From Sphingobacteriales bacterium 44-15 (GTDB lineage: Bacteria; Bacteroidota; Bacteroidia; Chitinophagales; Chitinophagaceae), in contig MKWG01000006.1 of assembly GCA_001899685.1 (NCBI GenBank), positions 1-64,000 on the forward strand: a stretch of 64,000 nt of DNA. The letters are read 5' to 3'. The position numbers and the translations under genes are program-made. The notes beneath the pieces are model-generated. The model did not search any database. It saw nothing but the letters and a program-made list of their open reading frames with translations, and was not told the DNA's origin. Shown piece by piece: positions 28,182 through 36,818 of the stretch (positions are counted from its first letter, which is position 1; the number at the start of each line of letters is the position of its first letter).

Positions 28182-31100
28182 CTATTGAATATCGAGGTTT
28201 ACGCCAATAGCAAAAGCTCTCGATATGGGGTAGATATTCCCGTCGGAAATAAGCAGTTCAGGATCTATCTGGAATTTTTTATTAAGTCCCGGAGCGATCG
28301 TAAAGAGGTTCTCAGCGCTTCCATATACACGAAGCCGGCCTATATGCGCTCTTCGTGTAATGTGTGCGGGCACCGTATATCCCAGTTGAAGGTTTTTCAA
28401 TCGCAGGTAAGCGGCATTCAGCAGGTAACGCGACTGCGTCTGCTGGTTTTTGGAATTTTCACCACTCAGGTAATATCTCGGAAAATAACCATTAGGCGTT
28501 TCTGCCGTATAGCGATTGAGATTGGTGACCAATACCTGGGAAGCCCATTCTGATCCGCTACCGGGAATGCCCCAGAAGAAGGTGCTCCACCCCGGCGCAT
28601 AATCACGTTTTCCCACACCCTGCAGGAAAGCCTGGAAGTCGAAACCTTTATAACCCAGAGAAAGTGTAAACCCGTATGAATATTGAGGCGTTCCATTGCC
28701 GATCACCTTTTGGTCTCCCGGATTGCTAAGTGTGTTATTGCCATAATCTATTTTATTGTCTCCGTTGAGATCTTTGTATCGAACGTCGCCCGGATGCCAG
28801 GTACCCCAGATAGCAGTTTGAGAAGGTGCGTGCCCGATTTCGTCATCGCTTTGAAAAAGCCCTGCTGTTTCATATCCCCAGATTGCCCCCATCGCCTGCC
28901 CGTTATACCATGTGCCGGTACTGCCTGCGGGATTGGGATAACTAAGTACCTTACCTTTATAATTACTCAGTACAAATCTTGCACTATAACTCAAGGCTCC
29001 TATACGATCAGACCAGGATACAGTCATATCAAACCCTTTTGTCTCTACCGAAGCGTTGTTAATCTGGGGCGGGCTTACGCCCAGTATGCCGGGGTATTGC
29101 TGAACAGGCCCATACAGATCTCTTACTTTGCGATGATACCAGTCGAAACTCAGTTGCAGTTTTTCATTCAATGCACCCACATCTATACCAAAATCCAGCA
29201 TGCTTGGTTTGGCCCAGGTTACGGCGCTGCTTACCAATGATCCGGCATTTACAGCAGGCTGCTGCGCCCCGCCAAACAGCCAGTTGGTATTTGCAGGTGC
29301 TGTAGTAGACAGGGAAGGCTGGGAAAGATAGTAGCTCCCGCTGTTGATCAGCGAACTGATATCGCCAAGCATTCCGTAGGAAGCCCGCAATTTGACTGTA
29401 CTGAATGTACTTCGCAAACTGTTCCAATACTGTTCTTTTGCAATATTATACCCGGCAGATACAGAGGGGAAGAACTGCCATCTGCGATTGGAAGGGAACA
29501 GGGATGTACCGTCGTACCTCCCGTTAAATTCCAGTAAATATTTTTCCTTGTAATTGTAATTAAATCTTGTAAAGATCCCGGAGGTGGCCCATTCATACAG
29601 CGCATCATTTGCCGAATAATTGGTACCGTAAGTAAGCGTTAACGAAGGAAGGGTTGGCGAATAAGTATAGTTATTGCCTGCATTCAGGCGCTGGTAATTT
29701 TTATGCTCCTGCTGGTAGCCCGCCATTATTTTAAAATAATGCCCGGACAATTTCTTCTCATAGCTGGTATAAAAATTATAGTTTACAAATGAGCTCACCT
29801 CGTTGGACTTACTGATAGAAGGGACAATATTGTAAGACCTGTAAGAGCCATCGGTCGTCTGGTAAAAAATATCGTTGGCCGCAGCTACATTAGTCCAGGT
29901 GTTATAATTATAATTATAACTTCCCCTGATTTCCAGTCCCGGCAGAGGCGTTAACGTTACATCTCCCATGATCCATGCCTTCTGGTTGGAGGCAAGCGTT
30001 GCTCCTCCATCTTGTATAAATGTAACGCCATCCCGCCAGTACCCACCCGTTGGTACTGTAACGGGAGAAGTAACCATTTTTTGATACAAACCACTCCAGT
30101 TGCCACGGCTGTTAGTAGGAGACCTGACACTGTCTTTTGAATACGAGGTTCTGATCCCGAATTTTAGCCAGGGAGTTACCTGCGAATTAATGTTTGCCCG
30201 GAAATTATATTGATCGTAGCTATCATCAAAGAAATTGTTTATGGCGCCGGCACCTGCGTAACCCAATCCAATATAATAGGTGGTCTTATCACTGCCGCCA
30301 CTAATGCCGATATTATGTAATTGGTTTGACGTCCAGTTCTTGGTAAATACGTCGTACCAGTCGGTATTAGCATAAGACCCGAAGTAGCCCAGCCATAAAT
30401 ACCCCCTGCCCGCCCCGGGATCTACTTCAGTTGATGGGGCCGATGGGTCCGCGAGATGCGCCTTGATCTTTTCAATTTGCACATCGGAGAATAGGTTGGC
30501 CCTGCCGGCATTGTTGGCAGCTTCATTGATTACTGTGGCAAAGTCCAGGGAACTTGCGGAGATCGGCCGATGAATGGTTTGTGAATAGGAGAAGTTGGAG
30601 TTGTAAGACAGTTTGATCCCGTCACCTTTTTTGCCCATTTTGGTGGTTACGAGGATCACTCCGTACGGCGCCCTGGAGCCATAAATCGCGGAAGATGCGG
30701 CATCCTTTAATACGCTTATACTTTCAATATCATTGGGGTTGATGGCATTGATATCGGCTTCAACCCCGTCAACCAGGATCAACGGGGACCCGGTAGCGCC
30801 CAGCCCTGTATACCCGCGGACATTAATGCTCAGGTTAGTGCCGGGTTTCCCACCTTCTGTGGTTGTCACCACGTTCACGTTTGCCATAAGCCCCTGCAAA
30901 GCCTGTGAAACTTTTACTATCGGCCGATCGGTCAGTTTGTCGCCGCTGATCTGGTCTACCGCTCCGGTAAGATTAATCCTTTTTTGCGTTCCATACCCTA
31001 CTACAACTACATCACTCAGCCTGGAGACTTCCTCCTCTAAAACAATATTAAATACAATCTGGCTCTTAGCTTTTACTGTTTGGGTTGCATATCCCACAAA

Positions 31101-31676
31101 AGAAAAAACCAGTTCCACATTGGCTGAGGGTACAGAGAATTGAAACCGCCCATCAGCATTAGTAGTGGTACCCGCCTGAGTGCCTTTAACTGTTACGCTC
31201 ACTCCTTCCAGTGGTTCTTTCTTTGCGTTGGTCACCCTGCCGCTCAGGCTGATGTCTGCCGGAGGGAAAAGCGCACCAGGCAAGGGTTGTAAAGCGGGGG
31301 GAGGGAATCTTTCGTTTTTCTGCTTAATGAAAATGGTGCTTTCCTCAATTGTAAATTCAAGCTGCTGGTCCTTCAGCGCCTGGTTCAGAAATAGCTCCAG
31401 GGGCATATTCTCCCCATGAATAGTTACCGGCTTTGCTTTCCTGACCTGGCTGGCCTTGTAACTAACAAAATAGCCGGTTTGCTGTTTGATGGTCGAAAAT
31501 ACTTTCTCCAGCGGGACTTCCGTTCCCGAAAAAGTGATGGTTTGGGACAAACCTGTAGCGGTTGTTTGCAAGCAAAGTCCTAATAGCAGAACAGTCGTAA
31601 GTTGCATCACTCGCAAAGTTTTGGGTAAAATTCCGCGAATAGCAGAGCATTCGCGGCTAAAAGCATTTAATTGCAT
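28182..31676 (-). CDS. SusC/RagA-family TonB-dependent receptor with STN domain (locus 2)
   Basis: Protein of 1164 residues: signal peptide (about 24-42), STN domain (about 52-118), carboxypeptidase-regulatory-like domain (about 143-225, GRVTNAKKEPLEGVSV), SusC signature DVVVVGYGTQKR, plug with SPLILVDGVEADI and barrel to the C-terminus. It would import fructan oligosaccharides across the outer membrane using TonB energy, and the STN domain would report binding to the FecR protein encoded upstream. It shares the order sigma-fecR-susC-susD with loci 1 and 3, but its susD partner is of a different subgroup. An opposite-strand terminator lies 80-113 bp upstream of the start. Confidence 0.95.
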   Translation of the reverse strand: MQLNAFSRECSAIRGILPKTLRVMQLTTVLLLGLCLQTTATGLSQTITFSGTEVPLEKVFSTIKQQTGYFVSYKASQVRKAKPVTIHGENMPLELFLNQALKDQQLEFTIEESTIFIKQKNERFPPPALQPLPGALFPPADISLSGRVTNAKKEPLEGVSVTVKGTQAGTTTNADGRFQFSVPSANVELVFSFVGYATQTVKAKSQIVFNIVLEEEVSRLSDVVVVGYGTQKRINLTGAVDQISGDKLTDRPIVKVSQALQGLMANVNVVTTTEGGKPGTNLSINVRGYTGLGATGSPLILVDGVEADINAINPNDIESISVLKDAASSAIYGSRAPYGVILVTTKMGKKGDGIKLSYNSNFSYSQTIHRPISASSLDFATVINEAANNAGRANLFSDVQIEKIKAHLADPSAPSTEVDPGAGRGYLWLGYFGSYANTDWYDVFTKNWTSNQLHNIGISGGSDKTTYYIGLGYAGAGAINNFFDDSYDQYNFRANINSQVTPWLKFGIRTSYSKDSVRSPTNSRGNWSGLYQKMVTSPVTVPTGGYWRDGVTFIQDGGATLASNQKAWIMGDVTLTPLPGLEIRGSYNYNYNTWTNVAAANDIFYQTTDGSYRSYNIVPSISKSNEVSSFVNYNFYTSYEKKLSGHYFKIMAGYQQEHKNYQRLNAGNNYTYSPTLPSLTLTYGTNYSANDALYEWATSGIFTRFNYNYKEKYLLEFNGRYDGTSLFPSNRRWQFFPSVSAGYNIAKEQYWNSLRSTFSTVKLRASYGMLGDISSLINSGSYYLSQPSLSTTAPANTNWLFGGAQQPAVNAGSLVSSAVTWAKPSMLDFGIDVGALNEKLQLSFDWYHRKVRDLYGPVQQYPGILGVSPPQINNASVETKGFDMTVSWSDRIGALSYSARFVLSNYKGKVLSYPNPAGSTGTWYNGQAMGAIWGYETAGLFQSDDEIGHAPSQTAIWGTWHPGDVRYKDLNGDNKIDYGNNTLSNPGDQKVIGNGTPQYSYGFTLSLGYKGFDFQAFLQGVGKRDYAPGWSTFFWGIPGSGSEWASQVLVTNLNRYTAETPNGYFPRYYLSGENSKNQQTQSRYLLNAAYLRLKNLQLGYTVPAHITRRAHIGRLRVYGSAENLFTIAPGLNKKFQIDPELLISDGNIYPISRAFAIGVNLDIQ

Positions 31677-31683
31677 ACTTTTG
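31676..31683 (+). promoter_or_regulatory. Candidate antisense -7 element at the susC start (locus 2)
   Basis: The plus strand reads TACTTTTG here, a full match to TAnnTTTG, on the strand opposite susC and about 70 bp before the plus-strand terminator at 31756-31789. A transcript from here would be about 100 nt long and complementary to the susC leader. No good -33 TTG lies at the right distance, so the element rests on the -7 match and on the terminator. Confidence 0.3.
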
Positions 31684-31755
31684 TAGCCGTTTTTGGGTTA
31701 ATGAATAAATTGTCTGTTGAACTGGTATTTTTATTGGGTTAGCCTGAAAATTTTG

Positions 31756-31789
31756 CCGGATGCTGTTGCGAGCAGCGTCCGGTTTTTTT
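31756..31789 (+). terminator. Opposite-strand intrinsic terminator upstream of susC (locus 2)
   Basis: A 10-bp stem (31756-31765 with 31773-31782; one G-U pair) with a 7-nt loop is followed on the plus strand by seven T's (31783-31789). The flanking fecR and susC genes are on the minus strand, so this terminator faces against them, as at loci 1 and 3. Confidence 0.75.
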
Positions 31790-31794
31790 ATGTA

Positions 31795-31842
31795 AGGTTG
31801 CAAGTTGCCCTGTAGGGGCGCAAGGCATGCCTTGCGTCTACA
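31795..31842. repeat. Dispersed palindrome CGCAAGGCATGCCTTGCG
   Basis: A perfect 18-bp palindrome at 31819-31836 lies inside a longer near-palindrome (TGTAG... to ...CTACA, 31811-31842). Just before it is the word GGTTGCAAGTT, which recurs inverted near 45795. A shorter relative, GCAGGGCATGCCCTGC, lies at 56491-56506. Such palindromes are common dispersed intergenic elements in this phylum. Here it lies directly after the fecR stop. Confidence 0.65.
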
Positions 31843-31854
31843 TCTTACCACTAA

Positions 31855-33048
31855 CTAATACACCGTCAGCACCTTTCCTTCCAGCCTGAAATGCGTCTCC
31901 TTATCCTGTAATCCGTTCAGCAATTGCTGCAATGTGAGGTTTCTGCCGATCTCACCCCCCAGTTCAATATCTTCTACAGTACTGCCTTCGTAGCGCACTT
32001 CCACATCATACCATCTTGCGATCTGCCGCATAGCGTCCTCCAGTTTTACATGATGAAAATTAAATACACCATTCTTCCAGGCCAGCTCCTTATCAAGGTC
32101 AGCCGGAATTACCTTTCCCCCGGTATAGGCATAGCCGGGCTTTAACAAAGTAGCATGATTGATCTCTACCAGCCCCTCCAGCAAAGAAGTTTTTATATCC
32201 GGCTCATCCCTATAACTGTTAACGTTAAACGAAGTCCCTTTCACCGTGATCTCATCTTTATACGTTTTAACAGTAAACGGCTTTGCCGGGTTCTTTGCTA
32301 CTTCAAAATAAGCTTCACCGGTAATGCTTACCTCCCGTGTTTTACCGGGGAAAGCCGTGGGATAGGTGATGCTACTGGAAGCGTTCAGCCATACCTGTGT
32401 GCCATCGGGCAGCTTTAGCTTATATTGACCTCCCCTGGGAGTGGTCATGGTATTATATGCTACAATATCGGATTTGCTATAGGCAAGCGACCCGTTGTCA
32501 TTTTGAATAGCCAGCTCTCCATCGGTAATTACCTGCCTGCTACTTTCATCTAATGCAACGGTCTTGCCGTTGCTTAAAGTAAGCATTGCTTTATTAGCTC
32601 CTGGAAGCACATCGTTTTTGGTCTGCGCCTGCAGAGTTACCGGTTGTACAGGAACATTCTTTTTATTATTAAAATAAAAAAAGCCTGCTCCTGCCAATAG
32701 CGCTGCCACAGCAGCATACCGTAGCCAGGAAACACCCGGAAAAGGCCGCCTGCCTGCTGCACGATCATTGTCTTCAACAGGAACCACAATAGCAGAACCG
32801 GTTACCGGCGCTTTATTCTCCACCTGTCCTTCGGCTAAAATACCTCTGATCATTCTTTCCACTTTCTCCTTATCGTATGCAAAATCATCCCCGTTCGCCT
32901 TGTGATATATACCGGCAACTATTGCCTTTAGCTTATCTACATTTCCGGGGTCGTTCAAAGCCTCCAGCAACTGTTCTTTCTCTTCGTCCGAAAGTGTATT
33001 GGCTATATACCCCTGTAATAAATAGTTGAAATCAGTATTGCGGTTCAT
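31855..33048 (-). CDS. FecR-family anti-sigma factor (locus 2)
   Basis: Protein of 397 residues from the ATG at 33048 (MNRNTDFNYLLQGYIANTLS); the frame also opens at a TTG at 33108 within the sigma gene, which is less likely. Cytoplasmic N-terminal part, one membrane segment (AAVAALLAGAGFFYF, about 115-133), periplasmic FecR domain (TTPRGGQYKLKLPDGTQVWL) and C-terminal STN-binding domain (VKLEDAMRQIARWYDVEV). The start lies 38 bp after the stop of the sigma gene, so the two are translated together. It would keep the sigma factor inactive until the receptor reports fructan. Confidence 0.92.
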   Translation of the reverse strand: MNRNTDFNYLLQGYIANTLSDEEKEQLLEALNDPGNVDKLKAIVAGIYHKANGDDFAYDKEKVERMIRGILAEGQVENKAPVTGSAIVVPVEDNDRAAGRRPFPGVSWLRYAAVAALLAGAGFFYFNNKKNVPVQPVTLQAQTKNDVLPGANKAMLTLSNGKTVALDESSRQVITDGELAIQNDNGSLAYSKSDIVAYNTMTTPRGGQYKLKLPDGTQVWLNASSSITYPTAFPGKTREVSITGEAYFEVAKNPAKPFTVKTYKDEITVKGTSFNVNSYRDEPDIKTSLLEGLVEINHATLLKPGYAYTGGKVIPADLDKELAWKNGVFNFHHVKLEDAMRQIARWYDVEVRYEGSTVEDIELGGEIGRNLTLQQLLNGLQDKETHFRLEGKVLTVY

Positions 33049-33085
33049 TATAGTACATAACACCACACAGCGCCCGGATGTACTA

Positions 33086-33700
33086 TTATTGCCTGAAAAA
33101 ATTTTCAATAAGGCATTGTGCTATAAACAGGAAGGGAAAAATCGAATCGCTTTTGCGGTTTAAATGCTCTTGAACAAAATGTATAGCTTCTGAAAGCTGG
33201 TTACGAACCGTATTTTCTGAAATATTCAACCGTGCGGCTATTTCTCTGCGGCTAAGCCCTTCTTTTTTACTTAGCAGGAATACAAGCTTTCTTTTTTCGG
33301 GAAGCAGGTTTACTGCCTCATCAATCAGCGATTGGGTAAATCTCGCATCCATTTTGCCTTCTATCTCCTCAGTTGCGGAGGCATGACTATTGAGCTTTTT
33401 TAGAGTCAGCTCACGCCTGATCCTCGATCTTAAATGATTAGAAGCCGTATTGGCTATTATAGTGTATATCCACCCGGAGGGATTTTCAAGATCGGTGAGA
33501 GATGAACGATGAAGCCATATTTTCAGGAATACCTCCTGCAGGATATCATCAGCCTCCGCCTCGGATTTAATAAGGGAAACAGTAAAGGGAAAGAGTTTCT
33601 TATATAAGCCGTGCACAAATTTTGCAAATGCCCCTTCATTACCCCCGGCGATATCAGCAAGCAGGACCTTGTCTACAATATATTCCTTATTCTCTTTCAC
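33086..33700 (-). CDS. ECF RNA polymerase sigma factor (locus 2)
   Basis: Protein of 204 residues from a GTG start; no in-frame ATG lies nearby upstream. Region 2 (ADDILQEVFLKIWLHR) and region 4 with its helix-turn-helix (LSRREIAARLNISENTVRNQL) are typical of the sigma factors that open TonB-receptor loci in Bacteroidota. It is the first gene of locus 2 and precedes its FecR partner. It presumably drives susC, susD and the fructan enzymes, in place of the hybrid two-component regulator that controls fructan use in gut Bacteroides. Confidence 0.92.
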   Translation of the reverse strand: MKENKEYIVDKVLLADIAGGNEGAFAKFVHGLYKKLFPFTVSLIKSEAEADDILQEVFLKIWLHRSSLTDLENPSGWIYTIIANTASNHLRSRIRRELTLKKLNSHASATEEIEGKMDARFTQSLIDEAVNLLPEKRKLVFLLSKKEGLSRREIAARLNISENTVRNQLSEAIHFVQEHLNRKSDSIFPFLFIAQCLIENFFRQ

Positions 33701-33760
33701 AGCATTTTGGTAAGTGCTCTGTGAAGATAAGGAAAAAGAATTTTAATCCCGAAGAGCTTC

Positions 33761-33854
33761 TTTCACGCAAAGCCCGCAAAGATGGCAAAGCGGCAAAGTG
33801 TGATTTTCAACATTTTCTTTGCGCTCGTTGTACCTTTGCGGGCTTTGCGTGAAA
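33761..33854. repeat. Large inverted repeat, GCAAAG-rich
   Basis: Perfect 21-bp arms at 33761-33781 and 33834-33854 (TTTCACGCAAAGCCCGCAAAG and its complement) enclose 52 bp that repeat the word GCAAAG. It fills the gap between the sigma gene of locus 2 and the stop of the START-domain gene, both on the minus strand. It reads as a dispersed repeat; it may also end transcription of the latter gene. Confidence 0.75.
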
Positions 33855-33871
33855 TATTTTGCCCTGCTTAT

Positions 33872-34786
33872 TTATTGAAATTCAGGATAAGGGAATCCCT
33901 TCCCCTTTTCACAAAGGAATTTCAGGCTTCTGAAGAAAAGCGCCCAGTCATAGCTGCAGGAAGCAAACTCATTTGAATAGGCCTTCCATCCTTCATGATG
34001 AAAAACCAATACGGTGCCTTTTGCATGCGGCTCCAGCTCAAAGGTCATGGTGGTGCCTATCCATTCTTCAAAAGCCTTCAGGCAGCGCCATTTCACATAG
34101 CTGTATGGTTTTAGCGCTTCTACCTTTATTTCTTTATAGTAATCAGGCCCAAAAGCAAATCGCGAAACGCTTCCTGCTTCAGGTTTGGCAACAGTGTCAG
34201 GCGTCCACCAGCCTGCAAGGCCTTTTTGAGTGGTCAAAGCTTCATAAACGATCTCCGCCGGCTTTTCAATAAGCAACCTGTGATGAATAGCAATTGTTGG
34301 ATCCTGGAAAACAGTTGATTGTTCGGTTGAAACATTGCCTTCATCTTTCGGTGTGGCCTTGCCTCTGCCTGTAAGAATAAGGCTTTTCAGGCTATCCTGT
34401 ATATAATGCGTCCATGCATCATAGCATACCTGGTAACATTCACATAGCGGTATTAATCCCTTATGTGTAAAGGTCAATTGTGTTTTGCCGTCTTTCTCCG
34501 AAACTTCAAACAGGATATCCGATCCCTTCAGCTCATGGCTGTCTTTTGTGAATTTAAAATAATTGTCCTGCATATGCCAGGCAACTCTCTTACCGGGAAT
34601 ACATTCCGTGATCTTTATTTTAGCGCGATGCACATCCTGATAATAATATAAAAATTCACTATTAAGCTTACCCGTGTCTCCCTCGATATTTTCCGACCAC
34701 CAGCCACGGACATTATTGACAGCATCAAAAACCTGTTGCGAAGTAGCCTCTGCTAAAAACGTTGCTGTGAAATCCTGATTTTTCAT
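33872..34786 (-). CDS. Two-domain SRPBCC (START/AHSA1-like) protein
   Basis: Cytoplasmic protein of 304 residues made of two copies of the AHSA1-type SRPBCC fold. The first copy (about 3-140) has ATSQQVFDAVNNVRGWWSENIEG; the second (about 163-304) has EKPAEIVYEALTTQKGLAGWW, and both contain late strand-helix segments (FTHKGLIP; FHHEGWKAY). Such proteins bind hydrophobic ligands in a deep cavity; the ligand here is unknown. The gene is divergent from a GlxA/AraC-type regulator, with a 176-bp gap holding repeated TGATAAAG words, so the regulator probably controls it. Confidence 0.85.
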   Translation of the reverse strand: MKNQDFTATFLAEATSQQVFDAVNNVRGWWSENIEGDTGKLNSEFLYYYQDVHRAKIKITECIPGKRVAWHMQDNYFKFTKDSHELKGSDILFEVSEKDGKTQLTFTHKGLIPLCECYQVCYDAWTHYIQDSLKSLILTGRGKATPKDEGNVSTEQSTVFQDPTIAIHHRLLIEKPAEIVYEALTTQKGLAGWWTPDTVAKPEAGSVSRFAFGPDYYKEIKVEALKPYSYVKWRCLKAFEEWIGTTMTFELEPHAKGTVLVFHHEGWKAYSNEFASCSYDWALFFRSLKFLCEKGKGFPYPEFQ

Positions 34787-34799
34787 AAAAAAATTTAAA

Positions 34800-34884
34800 T
34801 GATAAAGATGATCTGAAAGGCATTTGCCTGTACAAAAGTATTGGTATTATCACACTGATAAAGGGGGTAAAACAGACTTTATCA
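34800..34884. promoter_or_regulatory. TGATAA/TTATCA operator-like repeats in a divergent promoter region
   Basis: The word TGATAAAG occurs at 34800-34807 and 34856-34863, and its complement CTTTATCA at 34877-34884. In addition TTATCA and TGATAA form an inverted repeat at 34847-34861 with a 3-bp spacer. A minus-strand TACTTTTG (-7 type, 34840-34833) for the START-domain gene sits between them. The layout suits binding by the AraC-type regulator encoded next door. Confidence 0.45.
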
Positions 34885-34888
34885 AGGG

Positions 34889-34919
34889 TTGTTTTGGACA
34901 ATGTAACTTTTTAATTTTG
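34889..34919 (+). promoter_or_regulatory. Promoter candidate for the GlxA/AraC regulator gene
   Basis: TTG at 34889-34891 and TAATTTTG at 34912-34919, 20 bp apart, match the Bacteroidota -33/-7 pattern. Transcription would start about 35-40 bp before the TTG start codon at 34963. Confidence 0.45.
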
Positions 34920-34962
34920 TAACAGCATCCGTATTGATCTTACCAGTTAAATTGATTTGATC

Positions 34963-35955
34963 TTGAAACAACTTACTATACTCGTACCTGACGCCCAAAC
35001 CGGGCCTAACACCATATCCTGTATCGTAGGCGCCTATCATATATTTACAAGCGCTAATGAATATGCGAAAGCGAACGGGAAACAGCCTGTGTTCCACATT
35101 CAGTTAGCAGGCGTATCTGAACAATCAGATTTTGTGAACGGATTATTATCTGTTACACCACAGGTAAATATTTCTTCCATACGTAAGGCCGACCTTATCA
35201 TTATTCCCGCCATAAAAAGTGAGTTCAGCAAACCCGATAAAGAAAACCTGGCATTAGTAACCTGGATCAGGGAACAATATAAAACCGGCGCAGAGCTTGC
35301 CAGTATGTGCACAGGCGCCTATTTACTGGCTTCAACGGGATTGCTGGACAACAAAAGCTGTTCCATTCACTGGAATGCGGTGGACAACTTCAGAAAATTA
35401 TTTCCAAAGGTGAACATGAAAGCCGAAAAACTAATAACCGACGAACAGGGCATTTACACCAACGGCGGAGGCTATTCCTTTTTGAACCTCGTTCTTTACC
35501 TGGTTGAAAAATTTTATGACCGCCAAACCGCTATATATTGCTCCAAAATTTTCCAGATAGAGATAGACCGGCAAACGCAATCAGATTTTGCAATATTTAA
35601 CGGGCAGAAATTACACGGCGATGAAGTGATAAAAAAAGCTCAGGAATATATCGAACATCATTTTGATGAAAAAATATCGTTTGAAGACCTATCCAGAAAA
35701 CTTGCAGTTAGCAGAAGGAACTTCGACCGGCGCTTTATAAAAGCCACAGGCAATACACCTGTTGAATACTGGCAGAGAGTAAAAATAGAATGTGCGAAAA
35801 AGGCACTGGAAACAACCCGTAAAACTATTAACGAAGTAATGTATGACGCCGGTTATTCAGATGTAAAAGCATTCCGGGAAGTATTTAGAAAAATAACGGG
35901 GCTGTCGCCGCTGGAATATAAGCATAAGTATAATAAGGAAACGGCATTGACATAA
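34963..35955 (+). CDS. GlxA-family transcriptional regulator (DJ-1/PfpI plus AraC HTH)
   Basis: Protein of 330 residues from a TTG start at 34963 (MKQLTILVPD); a TTG two codons upstream is also possible and a stop precedes both, so no ATG start exists. An N-terminal DJ-1/PfpI-like domain (about 3-185) has the elbow motif ASMCTGAYLLASTGLLD; a C-terminal AraC DNA-binding domain (about 215-325) has two helix-turn-helix motifs (SFEDLSRKLAVSRRNFDRRF and INEVMYDAGYSDVKAF). The family controls catabolic or stress genes. It is divergent from the START-domain gene, its probable target. Confidence 0.9.
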   Translation: MKQLTILVPDAQTGPNTISCIVGAYHIFTSANEYAKANGKQPVFHIQLAGVSEQSDFVNGLLSVTPQVNISSIRKADLIIIPAIKSEFSKPDKENLALVTWIREQYKTGAELASMCTGAYLLASTGLLDNKSCSIHWNAVDNFRKLFPKVNMKAEKLITDEQGIYTNGGGYSFLNLVLYLVEKFYDRQTAIYCSKIFQIEIDRQTQSDFAIFNGQKLHGDEVIKKAQEYIEHHFDEKISFEDLSRKLAVSRRNFDRRFIKATGNTPVEYWQRVKIECAKKALETTRKTINEVMYDAGYSDVKAFREVFRKITGLSPLEYKHKYNKETALT

Positions 35956-36323
35956 AAGGCAGGTCTTTTCAGATTATTCGGACAGGTGCTCCTGAAAACA
36001 TGAGATATACTTATGGAAATTCGATGAGAGAATGGATTGAATTATTGCGAAGGTTACCAAGTCATCAGCTTGTTGCACGTCATTTCGACTGAGCCAGCAC
36101 GATCTCTATAGTTAAATGGCTCTTACGCGAAGGAGAAATGACGGTGCAAGAGTGTTTTGTTTTTTGTAACTGGCGTTTTCCGTATGGGAGGTGTATATAT
36201 AATTTGGCACACATTTCCATTCTTAACTTATCGTGACAAAAATTTTTTTAAAAATATTCCCGGTATTGTCCAATTTCATTTTATCCGGTTGTCATTAGTT
36301 TTTAAACCTTAAAATGCAGAACA
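35956..36323. other. 368-bp gap holding a dispersed inverted repeat
   Basis: No gene was seen. The gap separates the GlxA/AraC gene from the AhpD-like gene, both on the plus strand, and contains the repeat at 36073-36149. The last 100 bp are A+T-rich and should hold the promoter of the AhpD-like gene, but no exact TAnnTTTG at a proper spacing from a TTG was found. Confidence 0.5.
36073..36149. repeat. Dispersed inverted repeat with GTCATTTCGACTGAGC
   Basis: Arms TTGCACGTCATTTC (36073-36086) and GAAATGACGGTGCAA (36135-36149) pair along their length with one bulged base. The inner words CGACTGAGC and GCGAAGGAG are the hallmark of a repeat family found many times in Bacteroidota genomes. It lies between two genes and disrupts neither. 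Confidence 0.65.
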
Positions 36324-36791
36324 ATGACACAAAGGATCAAATTTACCGAAACAGAGAAGGAAGCGATGAGCAGCCTGTACCCGCTTAACAAATACCTTTC
36401 AAAATCATCTGTGGAAAAACACCTGCTTGATCTGATTTATTTCAGGGTATCACAAATCAACGGATGCGCATTTTGCCTGGACATGCACAGCAAAGATCTG
36501 CGCGCAATGGGAGAATCTGAGCAGCGGTTGTATCTTCTGAGTGCATGGCGGGAAGCGCCTTTTTACAGCAACCGCGAAAGAGCTGCATTGGCCTGGGCAG
36601 AAGCATTGACAAAGCTCGAAAGCGGATTGGTACCGGATGAAATTTATGAAGAAGCCCGAAAAAAATTTTCCGAAAAAGAACTGGTAGACCTCACGCTCGC
36701 CGTAACTACCATCAATACCTACAATCGTATTAATATTGCATTCGGTGCGGATACAGGCAGCTATAAGGTAGGGCAGTTTGATCAAAATTAA
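36324..36791 (+). CDS. AhpD-like carboxymuconolactone decarboxylase-family protein
   Basis: Protein of 155 residues, all helical. It carries the CxxC pair of the AhpD-like group in NGCAFCLDMHSKDLRAMG (about 47-64), including the downstream His. Members use these cysteines as a peroxidase or disulfide reductant. The segment EALTKLESGLVPDEIYEEARK and NTYNRINIAFG near the end match the common carboxymuconolactone decarboxylase-like pattern. It is the first gene of a short plus-strand run with a DGPF-domain protein (27 bp downstream) and an ECF42-type sigma factor, a combination found in many bacteria. Confidence 0.9.
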   Translation: MTQRIKFTETEKEAMSSLYPLNKYLSKSSVEKHLLDLIYFRVSQINGCAFCLDMHSKDLRAMGESEQRLYLLSAWREAPFYSNRERAALAWAEALTKLESGLVPDEIYEEARKKFSEKELVDLTLAVTTINTYNRINIAFGADTGSYKVGQFDQN

Positions 36792-36818
36792 TTTTTATAA
36801 ATTTTAAAAAACAGCACA

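Noticed and set aside
28683-29240. Plus-strand open frame of 185 codons
   Set aside because: Antisense to the susC barrel of locus 2; no domain or start context.
33622-33976. Two plus-strand frames between sigma-2 and the START-domain gene
   Set aside because: Produced by the GCAAAG inverted repeat and by the antisense of flanking genes.
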